64,000 bases of DNA, taken from positions 5,270,001-5,334,000 of the forward strand of contig BSYQ01000009.1 of NCBI GenBank assembly GCA_030272585.1, given 5' to 3'. The notes below the pieces were generated by a model. The model ran no database searches and was not told the origin of the DNA. It saw nothing but the letters and a program-made list of their open reading frames with translations. Source of the DNA: Bryopsis sp. KO-2023 (taxonomy: Eukaryota; Chlorophyta; Ulvophyceae; Bryopsidales; Bryopsidaceae). This document shows, piece by piece, positions 10,792 to 23,657 of the stretch (positions are counted from its first letter, which is position 1; each line of letters opens with the position of its first letter). The position numbers and the translations under genes are program-made.

Positions 10792-13700
10792 TTACTCAAG
10801 GGAAGACCCCACATTGACCATCATCATGACCCTTTCCTCAACCATGTCTTTCATGGCATATCTGATACCCTCTCTTCCGAAGCCGCTGTCTTTCACCCCT
10901 CCATAAGCTTGAGAATCCACACGAATGCTAGGCACATGTCCGATAACCACACCACCGACTTCCAAATTCTCAAATGCATAGAATGCTTTGTCCATGTCGT
11001 GAGTGAAGACTCCAGCCTGACAAAAAAATATACCAGGGTTGAAATTACCCTTCAGGAAAGCGCCAGCGCAAGACGAACTGATGGTATCAATTCTCACACA
11101 CGCATATTGTCCGTATCGATCTAATGCAAAGAACATCTAGAATCTAAAAACTTCCGCATCATATGTCATTTCCCTTCCAAAAAAAAGGAAATGAATGGAT
11201 GGGTATTTCTTATTCTCACCTGGAGTCCAAATACAGAGTTGTTCACACTGGCAATAGCATCTTGGAATCGGGTGTATTTCTCCATGACCAAAACAGGACC
11301 GAAAGCCTCATCCGACACCACACTTGATTCTGGTTTGACACCTTCCAGAATAGTTGCATCATACAGGGCACCGTCTCTGGTTCCCCCACACAGAACAGTG
11401 GCCCCCATATCAGCAGCTTCCTTGACCCACTTCTCAATTCTGATGGCCTCAGACTCGGCAATCAAAGGGCCGATAAAGACTTCCGGATCCTGCAAAAGTT
11501 TCGAGAGTGAATCAAATCTGACATTTACCCAGGAATAATAAGAAAACAGAGGAACTGTGTGGAGTCCAGTTACATATGTTCACAGGACACAGTGGCGATG
11601 AAAGCGCTTTGTTCCTTTTCCTACTTAAATTTCTTTATCAAAGATCAGACTGGACAAACATTATCTAAACTAGCTCTAGAACCTGAATGGGATGCCGTTT
11701 TCGAGCCGTAGTCTTATGCAAAAAGATTTCCAAAAAAGTGCCTGATGCTCCAGAATCAATCTTTATGAGTCTCAATAACAAAAACCCCAAAACCCCAAAA
11801 TGAGTTTTCAGTGCTGATATTCACAAAAGACTTCACGAAACTCACATTCTTCTCGAGCAATGAAATACTTCCTTGTCCTACTTTTATGGATAGGGAAAAG
11901 ATCCACAGTATATGGTTCCACCACTACCAGACTCACACCTTTGGGTCTCCCTTGGTCAAGCCTCCAGCAGCTTCCACCAGTTTTGCTTTGACGTCATCAT
12001 ACAAATCCTGTCTGACCAGGAGTCGCTGCACACTGATACACGACTGACCGCTCTGATAAAAGGCACCATGAATAATTTTCGAAACGATTCCATCGATATC
12101 TCCCGGCGATTTGATATCCTCCACGATGCAAGCAGCATTTCCACCAAGCTCCAAGACCACCCTCTTCTTACCGGCCTTCGCCTTCATTGGCCAGCCAACC
12201 TGAATAGACATCATGGGAATATCAGAAAATGCATACCAACATGCAACTATTTAAGGAAACCTGAGGAAGCAGCCCAATCGAAGTTCAGGGATACGTTCAG
12301 GTTCACAAATATGCCGGTTCCCACCAATTTTCCCCACAGCTTCGCCTAACCACAGGATTCAGTAGAAAAAAATACCAATGCTGATTGCAGAAGCGAACAG
12401 GAATTATATTGTTAGGGCAGCAGCAAAGAGACGCTGATGGCTGTTCACCAAAACATAAGGCTTTGCAAAGGAACAATTTATCGACTCTAGCAAACTCCAC
12501 CTCAAAACGTCTGTGCATATATATGCCTGTGTGTGTCTTGTGAGCTTAATGATCTCTAAGGAGAAGTAGAAATCGAAACTCACCGAGGGGGATCCTGTGA
12601 ATGACAAAACTTTGAATCTCTCATCCACAGTGAACAGTTCAGCACCGTCCCGGCTGCAAGGCAAAATTGAGAAAGCCCCAACAGGCAAATGTGGAGCGTC
12701 AGCCAGTACTTCACCTGGAGGCGTATTCAGCAGCACAATTTGTCAAGAACGTACATAGGATTGTGAAATTGGCGCACCAAGCGTTCAGTTGCTGGTGTTG
12801 CGAATGTCAAATAGAACAATGCCTACCAATGATCAGAGCCCCGATAGGAGTTCGCGAAGCTGGTTTCAAAACAAAGGGGCAGCCAACTGCCAAGGCAGGG
12901 GCAACTTTGTGGGCAGCAAGATTCAAAGGAAAGTTGAACGGGGAAATCATGGAGATCGGTCCGATTGGAAAGCCCTTCACAATGGACTTGAACCCATGAG
13001 TCCTGCTCAACGAAAAAAAAGAAAAGACTTTCAGAAGGATTTAAGGAAAAATAAAACAACAGATAAAAGATGTTGGGTCCTTCCCTGCCGGTTGCCCGCA
13101 GTTGGTGAATGTGTGCAAAAGGAACACTGTGAGAAGTCCATGCATGTATTTGGATAATAAAAGACTTGCATGCATTGTTTCGAGTTTGGAAACAATTTGT
13201 TTCCCCTACTTTCCCAACTACACAAAACGCTTTCCGATCAACTCCACAGAAAGCTATTTCCATCAGACCCCAAATTCTGTAAACAAGAGAAAATGCTTTC
13301 CCTTTCCCATACCTTGCTGTAATGTCCATGGGAGCATATTCTCCATACATTCTCGTGGCTTCCTCAGCGGCAATAGTAAAAGTATCAATAAGGCGAGTGA
13401 CCTCTCCCCTGGCATCTTTAATAGGTTTCCCAGCTTCTATGCACAATGCCATAGCCAGTTCGTCGAACCTGGCTTTGAACTGCTCTACGCAATGCTCCAA
13501 CACCTCTTTCTTTTGCCAAGATGGCATTTTGGCCATGGCCTCCTGGGCGGAAACAGCAGCTTCAATTCCTCTGTCAATGTCAGCAGAGTTCGCCATAGCA
13601 ACCTTGTATGCGATTTTGCCTGTGAGCAGGGCAAACCTGAATTTAGGGCCTTCCACAGATCAAGAAAAGCACCACCATGGGTGTGGTGGTGTGTTTGAAA

Positions 13701-16700
13701 TTCATGTGATCAGTCAACTTGATGCAAATTCTCCATCATTGGCGTACCTGAGTACTTATCGGTGACAAGGAGGTTGGAGTTGGGCTGTTCTGGTTTGCTT
13801 CCCAAGTAGAAGGGATATACTTTCACGTCAGGGCTTTCCTCGGCCTCAGCTGGGGGTACTGGTGAACTGACTGGTGCGGACACCTCTAATGGAGGTGCAT
13901 CTTTGAAATACTCCTCGGGACTCTTCAATGTTTCAGCAAGATAGCTCTTCAGTTTCGGAACCTGTTGGAGAAAGCACCCAATCATGCGAGAAAACCATTA
14001 TGTCAAAATCTATTGTGGCGGCGTGGTTGGCTGTCTGTTTGTCTGCAGATATTAGGTAGTGTTGAGAAAAAGCGACAGTCTACAACAGCAAAGATGTGTG
14101 TAAACAGGCACAGGTCTCTACCGGATTCCAGAGGATAATACCTGCAACATGTCTGACATGGCATAGTCGATCGGCACATCGATCAAATGAACTCCTGGGG
14201 TTGTGATCGTGTGCTGGAGCAGAGATGGAAACTGAGCAGCGTCCGCAACTCTGTATCCTTTTGCACCGTAAGCTTCGGCGTATTTGATGAAGTCAGGGTT
14301 GTCCAAGTCCAGGCCGAAGTCTTTAAAGCCACCACCAGTTTGCTTCCACTTGATCATCCCATATGCGTTGTCATTCAGAATTACGACCGTGATGTTCAGA
14401 CCCAGCATCACAGCAGTGGCTAATTCCTGAGAAATGTAGACAATGAAACACAGACGAGCAAGCATCTTGAGAGGTGGGCCCATCTAATTTGAATGGAAAA
14501 TAATGTGGGAAGAAACAATTTGAAAACAACATAACGATCCTGGAGCAGCACACCAGCAGCTCTCCACTACTAAAAGACGCGTATCATACTCTGTTTTGTT
14601 TATTCATGCTGTTTTAACTGGAAATTGGCAGGTTACTCAGGTGGTCTTGGATATCTTTGATCACCTGTGAGTTCATCATGAATCCTCCATCGCCGCAAAT
14701 AGCAATAACCGTCCTTTCAGGGTGCACTATTTTAGCTGCCATCGCAGAAGGCAGACCAGCCCCCATAGTGGCTAGGGCATTATCCAAGAGAATGGTGTTT
14801 GGTTTGTAGGCGAGGTAGTTTCGAGCAAACCAGACCTTGTACAGCCCATTGTCCAAGCAGATGATTCCATCCTCAGGCATGGCATTTCGAATCCCAGTTA
14901 CGAATTGAGGTGGACTCAGAGGGAAGGAGTCCCCATGAATACCAATTTTCAGGTTTTCGTCGAACTGAGTTTTCACATATTCGAAGTACCTGAACGCATG
15001 ACAGGGTCTATCAAACAGAGCACCACAAACAAAAAAAAACACATGTCACTCCGCAAAGAAGTATTTGGTGTGAGGAGTTTTTTCAACGTCCAAGGTTTGC
15101 ATTCCAATAAGTCCAGCTCTTATTAGCCAGGATCAGGTTCGGTCTGCCCTTGGCAGTGTCAGATTTCAGTGGTTGACAGCGTCATGACAGCACCTCAAAT
15201 CCCAAGCTGGCTTTGCATCTTTCAATTGCTCTTTGAGCTGCCAAATCGTGTTTCCGATGTCGCCAACCACCTCCAAATGGGGAAAGTAGACTTGGTCCAC
15301 TTGGGCAGTAAAGTAGTTGATGTGGATCACTTTCCGGTGGTCAGTGAACCTCATAAAAAAGGGGGGCTTCTCCACGATGTCATGTCCAACCACCAACACC
15401 AAATCAGCATGGTCCAGAGCAGCATGGACGTAATCCGAAGAGCTGATTGCACAGGTCCCCAGAAAGAGTGGGTGCCGTTCATCAATGACACCTGGTGAAT
15501 GAAAAAACCCACAGCATAGTGGGGCATGGAATGTTCAGCAAGCCACCCACCCCACAATATTTCCATGTACCATCAACATGGAGCAACTTTCCTCTTCCTT
15601 ATGAAACTATGGGTTAAAAACTGGAGTGATACTTTGAAAGGACGAATGAACCTGTTGCCCATTGGTAGGTGTGGGCTCGATAGCAAAGATGCATCTGTAA
15701 CATGTGGGCCAATTACCTTTCCCCATTTGAGTGTTACAGAAGGGGACGTGCAAGTCATCCACAAATTGGCGCAACATTGTGGATGTGATTTTTCTGTTGG
15801 CTCCAGCTCCAATCAAAAGCAGAGGGTGCTTCGATGCCTTGACCATTTCCATGCACTTGCGGATGGCCTTTTCTTCAGCTATGGGTCGACGGACTCGGTC
15901 GATATGATACAAATGGGCATCTTCCATTGGAACCTGAATTTGACAACGAACTGAAGATTCAGTACACTCCAATCCTGTGCTTTGCTTTGGACGAATTGGG
16001 ACGAATCAAATGGCAATGCATTCAATCGAGAGGTACAGATTCTTTGCAAGGGTTGACACACACGGAATGACTTTTTCAGGCCACTGGACGAAGGCACTTA
16101 CAGCCATTTCAGCGATGTCCTCAGGCAACTCCAAGTGCACCCCACCAGGCCGTTCCTCCTCGGAGCGCCTGATAGCCTCTCTGACAGTGGATGCGATCAA
16201 ACCGCCATTCACAATCTACATTCACACACCACACATATCAAACCCAGTCTGAAAACCAAACAATTTCCATTACGGTGCATGTAATTGTGGGATGGACTCG
16301 ATCCACATGACGAGCCCCAGGATCGTTTGGTTCTGCCTTGCTTCGATTGGATTTGGACGCTGTGGATCGGCCCTGGCGGCCAGCGATCGCTGGCCGCGTT
16401 GGTGTGATACAAACACATATCGATTCCACATATCCCTTCGCAGTTCGACATTCCTACCTGTTTTGTGTATTTCGTGATCGGCCGCATACTGTCGACGATG
16501 TCGACAATCTGGAACGATGCTTGCTTGCTTTTCAAAATAGGTTTCTGACCGGTGATCATCAGCATGGGGAACGCACCCAGGTGCGCATAGGCCGCAGCTG
16601 TGGAGAAGTTAGTCGCGCCAGGCCCGAGAGTGGAAATACACGCTCCTGCTTTGCCTGCGAAAACGCACGAACCAAGTGAGAGTGCTGTTTATGCGTCGAC

Positions 16701-17011
16701 TGTCGAACCCCGTGGGCGCACTGTCTATTGATTTTATTCGTGCATGCGCCGACGACAGGCCGACACGCCAGCCTAGTGAAGCAGTACACTAGCCTGAGCT
16801 CACCTGTGAGCCGCCCCACAGTCGCTGCCATAAAGCCAGCTGCTTGTTCATGTCGTGTCACGATAAGCTTGATGCGGTGGGCAGTGCGCATGGACTCCAC
16901 GAAATCGAGGTTCTCTTCTCCAGGGACACCAAAGATGTATTGGATCCCCTCGTTCTCCAACGCCTTGACGAACACGTCAGACGCTTTCATTGTGTCGGAA
17001 CTTTTCGACAT
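10792..17011 (-). CDS. Acetolactate-synthase-like / aldehyde dehydrogenase fusion enzyme, 14 exons
   Basis: Coding-strand exons: 17011-16804, 16654-16458, 16215-16102, 15933-15717, 15491-15194, 14989-14665, 14426-14142, 13961-13748, 13619-13313, 13002-12827, 12714-12584, 12199-11939, 11489-11220 and 11016-10792. Every junction keeps phase; the product is 1075 aa. Residues 1-548 form a ThDP enzyme: FGVPGEENLDF, catalytic Glu in RHEQAAGF, and the ThDP/Mg motif GDGGFMMNSQ...NDNAYGM. A Pro/Ala/Glu-rich linker (about 549-600) leads into an NAD(P)-dependent ALDH: SPFNFPLNLAAHK (Asn), FTGSPS, LELGGN (Glu), GQSCISVQR (nucleophile Cys) and a DSGFGREGIRYAM C-terminus. All catalytic residues are present in both halves. 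An upstream in-frame ATG at 17119 would add an Arg/Ser-rich N-terminus that could be a targeting peptide. The most likely chemistry is decarboxylation or carboligation of a 2-oxoacid coupled to aldehyde oxidation; the substrate is unknown. Confidence 0.88.
16376..16397. repeat. 22-bp perfect palindrome in intron 2 of the ALS-ALDH gene
   Basis: A perfect GC-rich palindrome centred on GCGATCGC inside an intron. It would form a cruciform or stem without a loop. It is not part of any larger repeat I can see in the window. Confidence 0.7.
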
Positions 17012-17787
17012 CGCAGATGAACCTGAAACGGACAACAAGGCACTCAAGGATCTATCGCAACCAAGCTGTCGCGCAGAAAAGTCGGAACGCGATACCCAGA
17101 AAAGATGGCAGCAGCGCACCGTGATCTCCGAAGACTTGATATTCGCTGAGACGCTGGTTCTCCTTGGTGTTCACACGTTAAAACCAATAGACCCACCCCC
17201 TCTCAGCCATGAAAACGAAAGTATCGAAGTTTCGGAACTCTCATAATGCTGGGTGGTGGAGAGGTAAGGCCGTCTTACGAATGACCTCACTCGAATGACG
17301 AGTGTTAGCTGTGCTTTGTCATTTGTGTGATGAATCGCTGATAGTTCGTTGGATGTATGTGGCGTTGAAGAAGATGATTTTTACTGATCCTTGTAATAGG
17401 AGAATATTTCTCCTACACAATGTAATTGATGTTTGTTTGTTTGTTTGTGAAGAAGATGTATTGTATAATCCAACTGGAATGAGTTAGGACATCAGTGATG
17501 AATGGTAGTCAGGAAGTGAACTGGTGGAAGGGAGAGATATGACGTCTTTGCGTTGGGACGATTTTCAATGCACATCTCTGCCTGGCTCTTGCTGGACCAT
17601 TCGATCCTTTTCTCTGAGCTTCTTTTGTTGTGCAAGGCTAGGGGGCAGATTGCAGCAGCTTCTGTGCCAATCACGGATTCCGACCAGCGACCCTCAAGAA
17701 AGACGGACGGTTAGCTCGTACGTCGAGGCCTTTCTCAAGCGATCGAATCGACAAAAACGATGCTCGATCGTAGCGTTTGGAAAAAAA
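17012..17787. promoter_or_regulatory. Shared divergent promoter region
   Basis: Some 776 bp separate the start codons of the minus-strand ALS-ALDH gene and the plus-strand XRCC2-like gene, so both promoters must lie here. No TATA box is obvious. If translation of ALS-ALDH begins at 17119 the region is about 670 bp. Confidence 0.5.
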
Positions 17788-19980
17788 ATGGGGGAAGAGA
17801 GTCGAGAGGAGCTGCTGGCATGCTTGCGTCCCGATGAAACGGTGGCGTCTCTGTTGAAACGAGGGTACGTCGAGCGGCGGCGAACGAACATTCCCTTCAT
17901 AGACAACCATCTGGGCTCTCTCAAACCTGGGAGAGTGCTTGAGGTTGCTGGGGCATCAGGTTCCGGCAAAACGGAGTTACTCCTTCAGGTCGGCGAGAAG
18001 AGTTTTGTGCAAACTTGGGAACGAACTTCGAAAACGGACGCCTTGTCGCAGTTGCTGTTCAGACATAGGCGTGTTTTTCGTTGTTTCGAAAGTGCTGCTC
18101 AGCTGACGGGTGGTGTCGAAACACAGCTGTGCGTGAACTGCATCCTGCCGAAGAGTTACATGGATGTGTTGTACGGTGGCTCGGAAGGTAAAGAAAAACA
18201 AAGTCCTTCGAAAAAGGGGAATGATGCAAGGTGACGTCCGAGTGACGTCTTGTGATCGGTGCGCCGCAGGTGTGGCTATTTTCATCGATCTCGATGGCCG
18301 GTTCCCGGCAGGGAGGCTGAAAAGGGTGGGGACTTTAACATTTTTCTCCAGACATATATATATATTATATATATTAACCACCACAGTATTGAGGTTCTTT
18401 TGTGCATTATTTAATTTTTCGATTGCCTCCTCTTCCGTTTTCACAGCTTCTTGAATAGTTGATACAATTAATTGTTCTTTATTTTTTAATATGGATTTTA
18501 GAGCATTGGGAAGGAAAAAAAGTCCCCCCCCCAGTAGCGAGGCCAAAAAAGAGAGGGGATTCAATCCGAAGTTTAAGAAAAATAACAAGCAAGAAGATTG
18601 GATCCTTGCATTCATAGGTTCTCGCTGCTCACCTTATCGACGCTGCTGAAATCAGAACAGGTAAATCTGACGTAGGATGGAGTTCCTCCACACAATGTGG
18701 ATCTGGGCTGATGGAAAATCGTTGATGCACCACTACCAGGCAGACGATGGATTCCACCAGGACTAGCTCAAGCTTGTCTACAGAGGTTTCATTTGGTGCG
18801 TCGGTTCATTCGGCACCCCCCCAGCTCACCGATCATCTTTGCCTAAACACCCCTTATAAATCCAAAGGAACTGCTTGTGTCACTGGGTCTATGGTGGATT
18901 GCGATAAAATCTTCTTCTTGATTCAAGCTTACCTGACCAATCCATCCATGTATGTACGTCACCAGTTTTCATCCCCCAGGTTTGCTTGTTGGGTTATTCA
19001 AAAACTTTGAAATTGCATGCTGATCATGTGCTACATGTTCCAGATCCAATGCAGCAGCAGTTTCGAATTCCTTGCTGTTCTCCGGCTTCTGGACCGCATC
19101 TTGGAACCACTCCACGTAAGTTTGAACTGCTCTCTCTCTGTTTCCCCCATTTATCATACAATCTACATTCTGCTGCCCCCCTCTGAAGAAAAAAGGGAGC
19201 CTTCCATACGTATCTTTGTATTTTTCGTGGTGGATTGGGCCACCACGACAGGCATTCGGGACTCCAAAGCTGCTTGCAATCGACAACATCAGTGCATTCT
19301 ACTGGATGGATCGAGCCAACCACACCGTTTCACGAACACCCAGTGCCAGTGGGGCAGTGATTCCATTGTCCATTCATCGTGTGCAAAAAGCCGTGGGGCA
19401 GCAATTGGCTGCTGCTGGGCAAAACTTCCATTTGGCAGTGGTGGTTTCTTGCACTAGTTCGGTGGTGATCAAAAAGAGGCAATCTGCTAACCCTGAGGAG
19501 GAGGCGACAGTCATCTGGGACAAAAACGTAGCATTTACCGAACCTTTGAATGTAAGCCGTTTCTCTGTCTGTCATGTGTCTTGATCTTCTGTTTTTCTCT
19601 GTTGGAGTTACCGTTTTGTTTCCTTCTTGTGTGGTGACAATGTGCGGGTTACAGAAAATATTTTCTGAACGGCTGCTGCTTGTTCCAATGACCAAGCTGC
19701 CTGATTTTGTTCGAGGGGTCAGACAACCTGGAGGCATAGTTGCATATTGGAAGGTAAATTTTCAAGTCGGCATGTTTTGGTAAACCTTCCCCCTCTGGTA
19801 TGTACATTTCAGAACCTGGGCTCCTGGTCAGGGGTGTTAAGAAGCAAACGAAAATGGACCAGACCAGACAAAGAAATGAGGGATGTTTGTTGCTGGAATT
19901 ATCTGCAGATCCCGATAGCTCCACGCATTCACACTTTCCAGATCACGGATGGCGTACCACGATATGGTGTGTTAGAATGA
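17788..19980 (+). CDS. XRCC2: XRCC2-like RAD51 paralogue, nine exons
   Basis: RAD51 paralogue that in other eukaryotes joins RAD51B-C-D in the BCDX2 complex and helps load RAD51 on single-stranded DNA. Exons: 17788-17988, 18127-18187, 18270-18325, 18618-18660, 18868-18953, 19044-19115, 19252-19551, 19655-19753 and 19813-19980. All phases agree; 361 aa (human XRCC2 is 280 aa). Walker A is GASGSGKTE at about residue 60; NCILPKS follows as in human XRCC2; the Walker B strand reads VAIFIDLDGRFPAGRL; CSSSFEFLAVLRLLD aligns with the family CSSS block; LLAIDNISAFYWMDR is the best family match (human ILDSLSAFYWIDR). The fifth exon (18868-18953) is the least certain. It is divergent from ALS-ALDH and convergent with the SPIDR-like gene. 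Confidence 0.85.
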
Positions 19981-21033
19981 TTACATAAACGTTGCTCGCA
20001 GAAGGAAAACATGCTTTTCTTTTGGCTCCAGCCTCGAGTGTACAGCAGTTAAATACAATTCACAAAGGAATCTAGAATCTTTCTCCAGCCTGGGCCCGGG
20101 GGATAAGAAGGAGATGGATTTCATCGTAGAATAGGAGGATAACCCCAGTCAGTGGGGGTCCAAAGGAGATATAGAGAAGTGGTGGTGCTGTCTAGACAGC
20201 AGAGTTTCTGTTTTATTGCATTATAAAATTTGGATTCTGTTGGTAACAATCAAAACGAATGATGAAGGAATTGCTGGGGAAAAAGCGATGAAGATACTTG
20301 TAGGACTTTTTGCTGTGTCAGTGCATTGGGAATCGTAATTTTCATTTTTTTTTTTTTTGGGGGGGGGTCTTGGAAGATACTATCAACATTTTCTCACTCG
20401 AGTATTCTCTCCACACTGGTTCTGTAGCAAGCAATAAGCTTATTATCAATTATCAATGGTAATGATCAAGAATAGTAAAATATTCCAAATTGAAGAATAT
20501 GTTGTTGAGGAGAATTCAAGCGATGCTGACATCGCAAAAAAAAGGCACATTAATTAATTGAATAATAATAATAATTAATTGACTGTTTTTTCCCTGAAAT
20601 TAAAAAAATATTATTATTATTATTATTGTCTAGTGATAAGACAGAAAAGAAAAGAAAAGCTGCACTGTTCAAGAACTGCTCAATCATCCCACCACAGGAT
20701 TTCTTCCAGTGATATTCAAAAAAAAATACACTTTGTTGTCAACCCGAGATTGAAGTGAGGTGGTTGCAGTACAGCCGGTTGGTTGTTGTACCTCTGGTTT
20801 TCGTATATATTCGGGACTCTAGAATTAGTAGGGGCTTCTCTGTAACACCACGTTCACCCTGTGTTGTCCCTGGTGCATTGTGCTGTCTACAACAACTTCA
20901 CTTTTTGGTTGGGGAGACGTTTCTCCACACCACGACTATCTTGAACGAGACTGCCAACCACATCTTATCCTCAAAACTCAAGCAATGCGGACGAAAAAAA
21001 AGGATACCAGAAAATCCAATCGACCCCTGTGAA
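19981..21033. other. Convergent intergenic region, AT-rich
   Basis: The 3' ends of the XRCC2-like and SPIDR-like genes face each other here. It contains T/G homopolymers near 20345 and AAT/ATT trinucleotide runs near 20560-20630. No gene is supported. Confidence 0.5.
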
Positions 21034-23657
21034 CTATTCCACTTTAAAAAATTCCGCAAAATTGCTCACCACAGCCACCCCCAGATCCTCGCCAAGTTCG
21101 ACAACTTGCCACGGCTCATAGACCCTCAGTTTGGTACCAGCGACATTGTCGGCCCCCAGAACAGTTCCTTTTGAGTTCACCAATACCTTTACTTTTGGAG
21201 GAATCTTATCGACTCCAGGGCCATCGGGCAAAGATATCACGTCACATAAGGTGGTCACCAAATGCCCTTCATATCCGACATGCATCACCATAAACTCGAT
21301 GTGTCGAATTGCTGCATAAATCAGTCACAGATTCATTACGTCACTTAAGCAGCTCAAAACGCATCCTCCCAGCATTTTTATTCGTGCACATTTCTGCATC
21401 CAGAGGTGATCAGCGATGGAATGAGAGCGGCAGAAAAAACACAACATCAGGGGGAGGGAGAAACAGTCCGAAAACGGATATTTTCTGTAAATTCTTTCTT
21501 GTTTTATAAGGCTCCCTGCCAACTGACCGTTTCGGTGAGATTCAGTGGTGGCCTTGGCCCTCTGTTTTCGAACTCTGTTGACCGCTTTTATATGCTTCAG
21601 CCGTCCAATCCATCCCCATTGCACTTGCCTTCTCCTTTTATTGCTCACTCGCAAATCGTCTTCCTTCAGCTCCCGCGCCCAACCACCATCTACTGGTATC
21701 GTGTCGTTTCTGTATTTTCTAAAACAAGCTCTTTGCGCTGGCTGCCCTCCAGCCTCTATTATCGTATCAAGGTCCTCTTCCGTCTGTTCTGTTTCCCCAG
21801 CCCTGTGTGATCCATGATTGGCCCTCCGTTGCCCACCATTCCTGAGGTTTGCTGCCCCAGGTGGCTGTTGAGTTGGGGTAACCATTTCAATGGTTTCTTG
21901 TACGCCGTTACTGCGGATGCGGTCGTTAAGGTTGTCTTCCTCATCTGTATTGCTGACAATGGGATCGTAGTCCACATCCATGCTCTGTTTCAGAGCCAAG
22001 CAAACAGCCATCTTTGCATCCAGATTTGAGGTTGAAATTCAAAGATACTATGCCACATGGTCAAACAATTGTTTGCTAAAACTGTGAAACATACGTAACA
22101 GTCGTCCTCCTCCCCCCCCCCCCCCAAAAAAAAAAAAACATCGAAGCTTCCCCCTGCGCTGTTATTGGCAACTGACCATTTCAGATGGATTAGTCATGGC
22201 CATAGATGGTCTTCTGATGCTGGCCACTCTTTGCGGCTGATCGGTGGCCTTTATCAAATTATCCCCCCTCTGAATATCTCCGGTCTTCTTTGCGCGCTCT
22301 ATGCCATCAAGAAAACATGTTGAGAAAGCAGCACCAGTCAAGCTTTCAGTGAATGCATGAGCGCCCCCCCCCCCCTCGTTCATGTCAGCACGATGCAAAC
22401 ACCAAATCCAAAATAGGAATGCGAGTCATTCTGTGTGTTTCTTTTTCCCCACTTACTTCGTGGATGATGATGTGCCTGTGACAAATTTCGACCCGGGGGG
22501 AGCCTTGACTTTTGCAGTTTTTTTGCCCAAGGCACAGTTTGTTTCCTTGGCTGGGCCGGGGGCACCTGCATCGAGATCAGGGTAACATTTGTCAGCTGTG
22601 AATCCATTGAGGAGAACTGGCATGCCAAGGAACAAAGAAACATCCAGAGAGAGAGAGAGCAGGCCCGGATCCGCCTTATTCACACTCCTTCCTTTCTGAA
22701 ATCTCTTTGCTTTGCACCTTTGAACTGCCTTGACTGGCAACAGGAAATCCTCCTGAATGCGAACTCCCCCCAACGTCAATCGACATACTGGAATGCCCCA
22801 AACCACCTCCTTCCATCGCGGCTTGCGCCGCCTCGGCAGCTTTATTCCGTGCCGCCCTAGCAGTGATGGCATTCAGCTTTTCTATTATTTGCTGCATAGT
22901 TTCCTCGTCGACAGGCTTTTTTTCCAGTGGGATTTCTTCCCGGTCTGCGCTCCAATCAGACCAGTCTGGAAGGCTATCCACATTTTCACCATTGTTTGTC
23001 AAAGTACCCCCGGAAGGTGTGATCGAAGTCTCTGAATTTTTTTGAGCCCAATCGTCTTGTTTTGGCCAACGTGTCCGCAAAGATTTTGGCAAAGGTTCCT
23101 GGATGTCCTGTAACTCCTCCTCCACTTCTTCCACCTGCACATCGAAGGCATTTCCAGATTTACTTTTTTTTCATTTTTTTCATGTTTTTTTATAGGGAGA
23201 ATAATGAACAAAGCACCCCATCAGATTGGACCCCCCCCAACGCATGGAAAATGAAAAGGGCTAAAGGATCTAAAGGACCCTTGAAAAAAAATAATTAAAG
23301 GATCTATTTTCCTTTCACCACAGTTTCGATAACCAACATATCGAACAGAACGAAGCGAAGACTTCGGTGACAATCAACCAGAAAAAATACACGCTCCACT
23401 GCAAGCGCAACCAGGAAGGGGATTCTGGCAAACCAGAGCAGGAAGGAGAGGTTCGATTTGTTTTGCGCGAAACAGTTACAAACATCCGCACACACCCGAC
23501 GGACCTGCCGAGCGGAACTTCGCTTCCTCCCTCGCTTTTTTACTTTCGGAACGATCCGGGTGCGCGTGACAAACTCTTCATCGGAAAATTCCCATTTCTC
23601 CAAGTTCTGAGTGTTTTTCCATGCAGCGAGGCCTAAATCGACTGTGGAAACACGCAT
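21034..23657 (-). CDS. SPIDR-like (DNA-repair scaffold) protein, six exons
   Basis: Coding-strand exons: 23657-23505, 23134-22684, 22595-22457, 22342-22177, 21984-21528 and 21311-21034. All phases agree; 547 aa. The N-terminus has EKWEFSDEEFV and a basic KKRGRKRSS cluster, followed by an acidic, low-complexity middle (SLPDWSDWSADREE). The C-terminal domain is the informative part: WIGRLKHIKAVNRVRK, RHIEFMVMHVGYEGHL, KVKVLVNSKGTV and GTKLRVYEPWQVVEL. It resembles the region of SPIDR with LKVLF...VRIFPPWQKL, an OB-like domain. SPIDR binds RAD51 and, in mammals, acts with SWS1-SWSAP1. The match is from memory and short; the C-terminal half of human SPIDR (about 915 aa) is missing or lies in exons not found. 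An unrelated nuclear protein remains possible. Confidence 0.5.

Noticed and set aside
10792-17011. Two separate neighbouring genes (ALS and ALDH)
   Set aside because: The linker exon joins both sides in phase without a stop, initiator context or 3'-UTR-like gap; kept only as the alternative to test.
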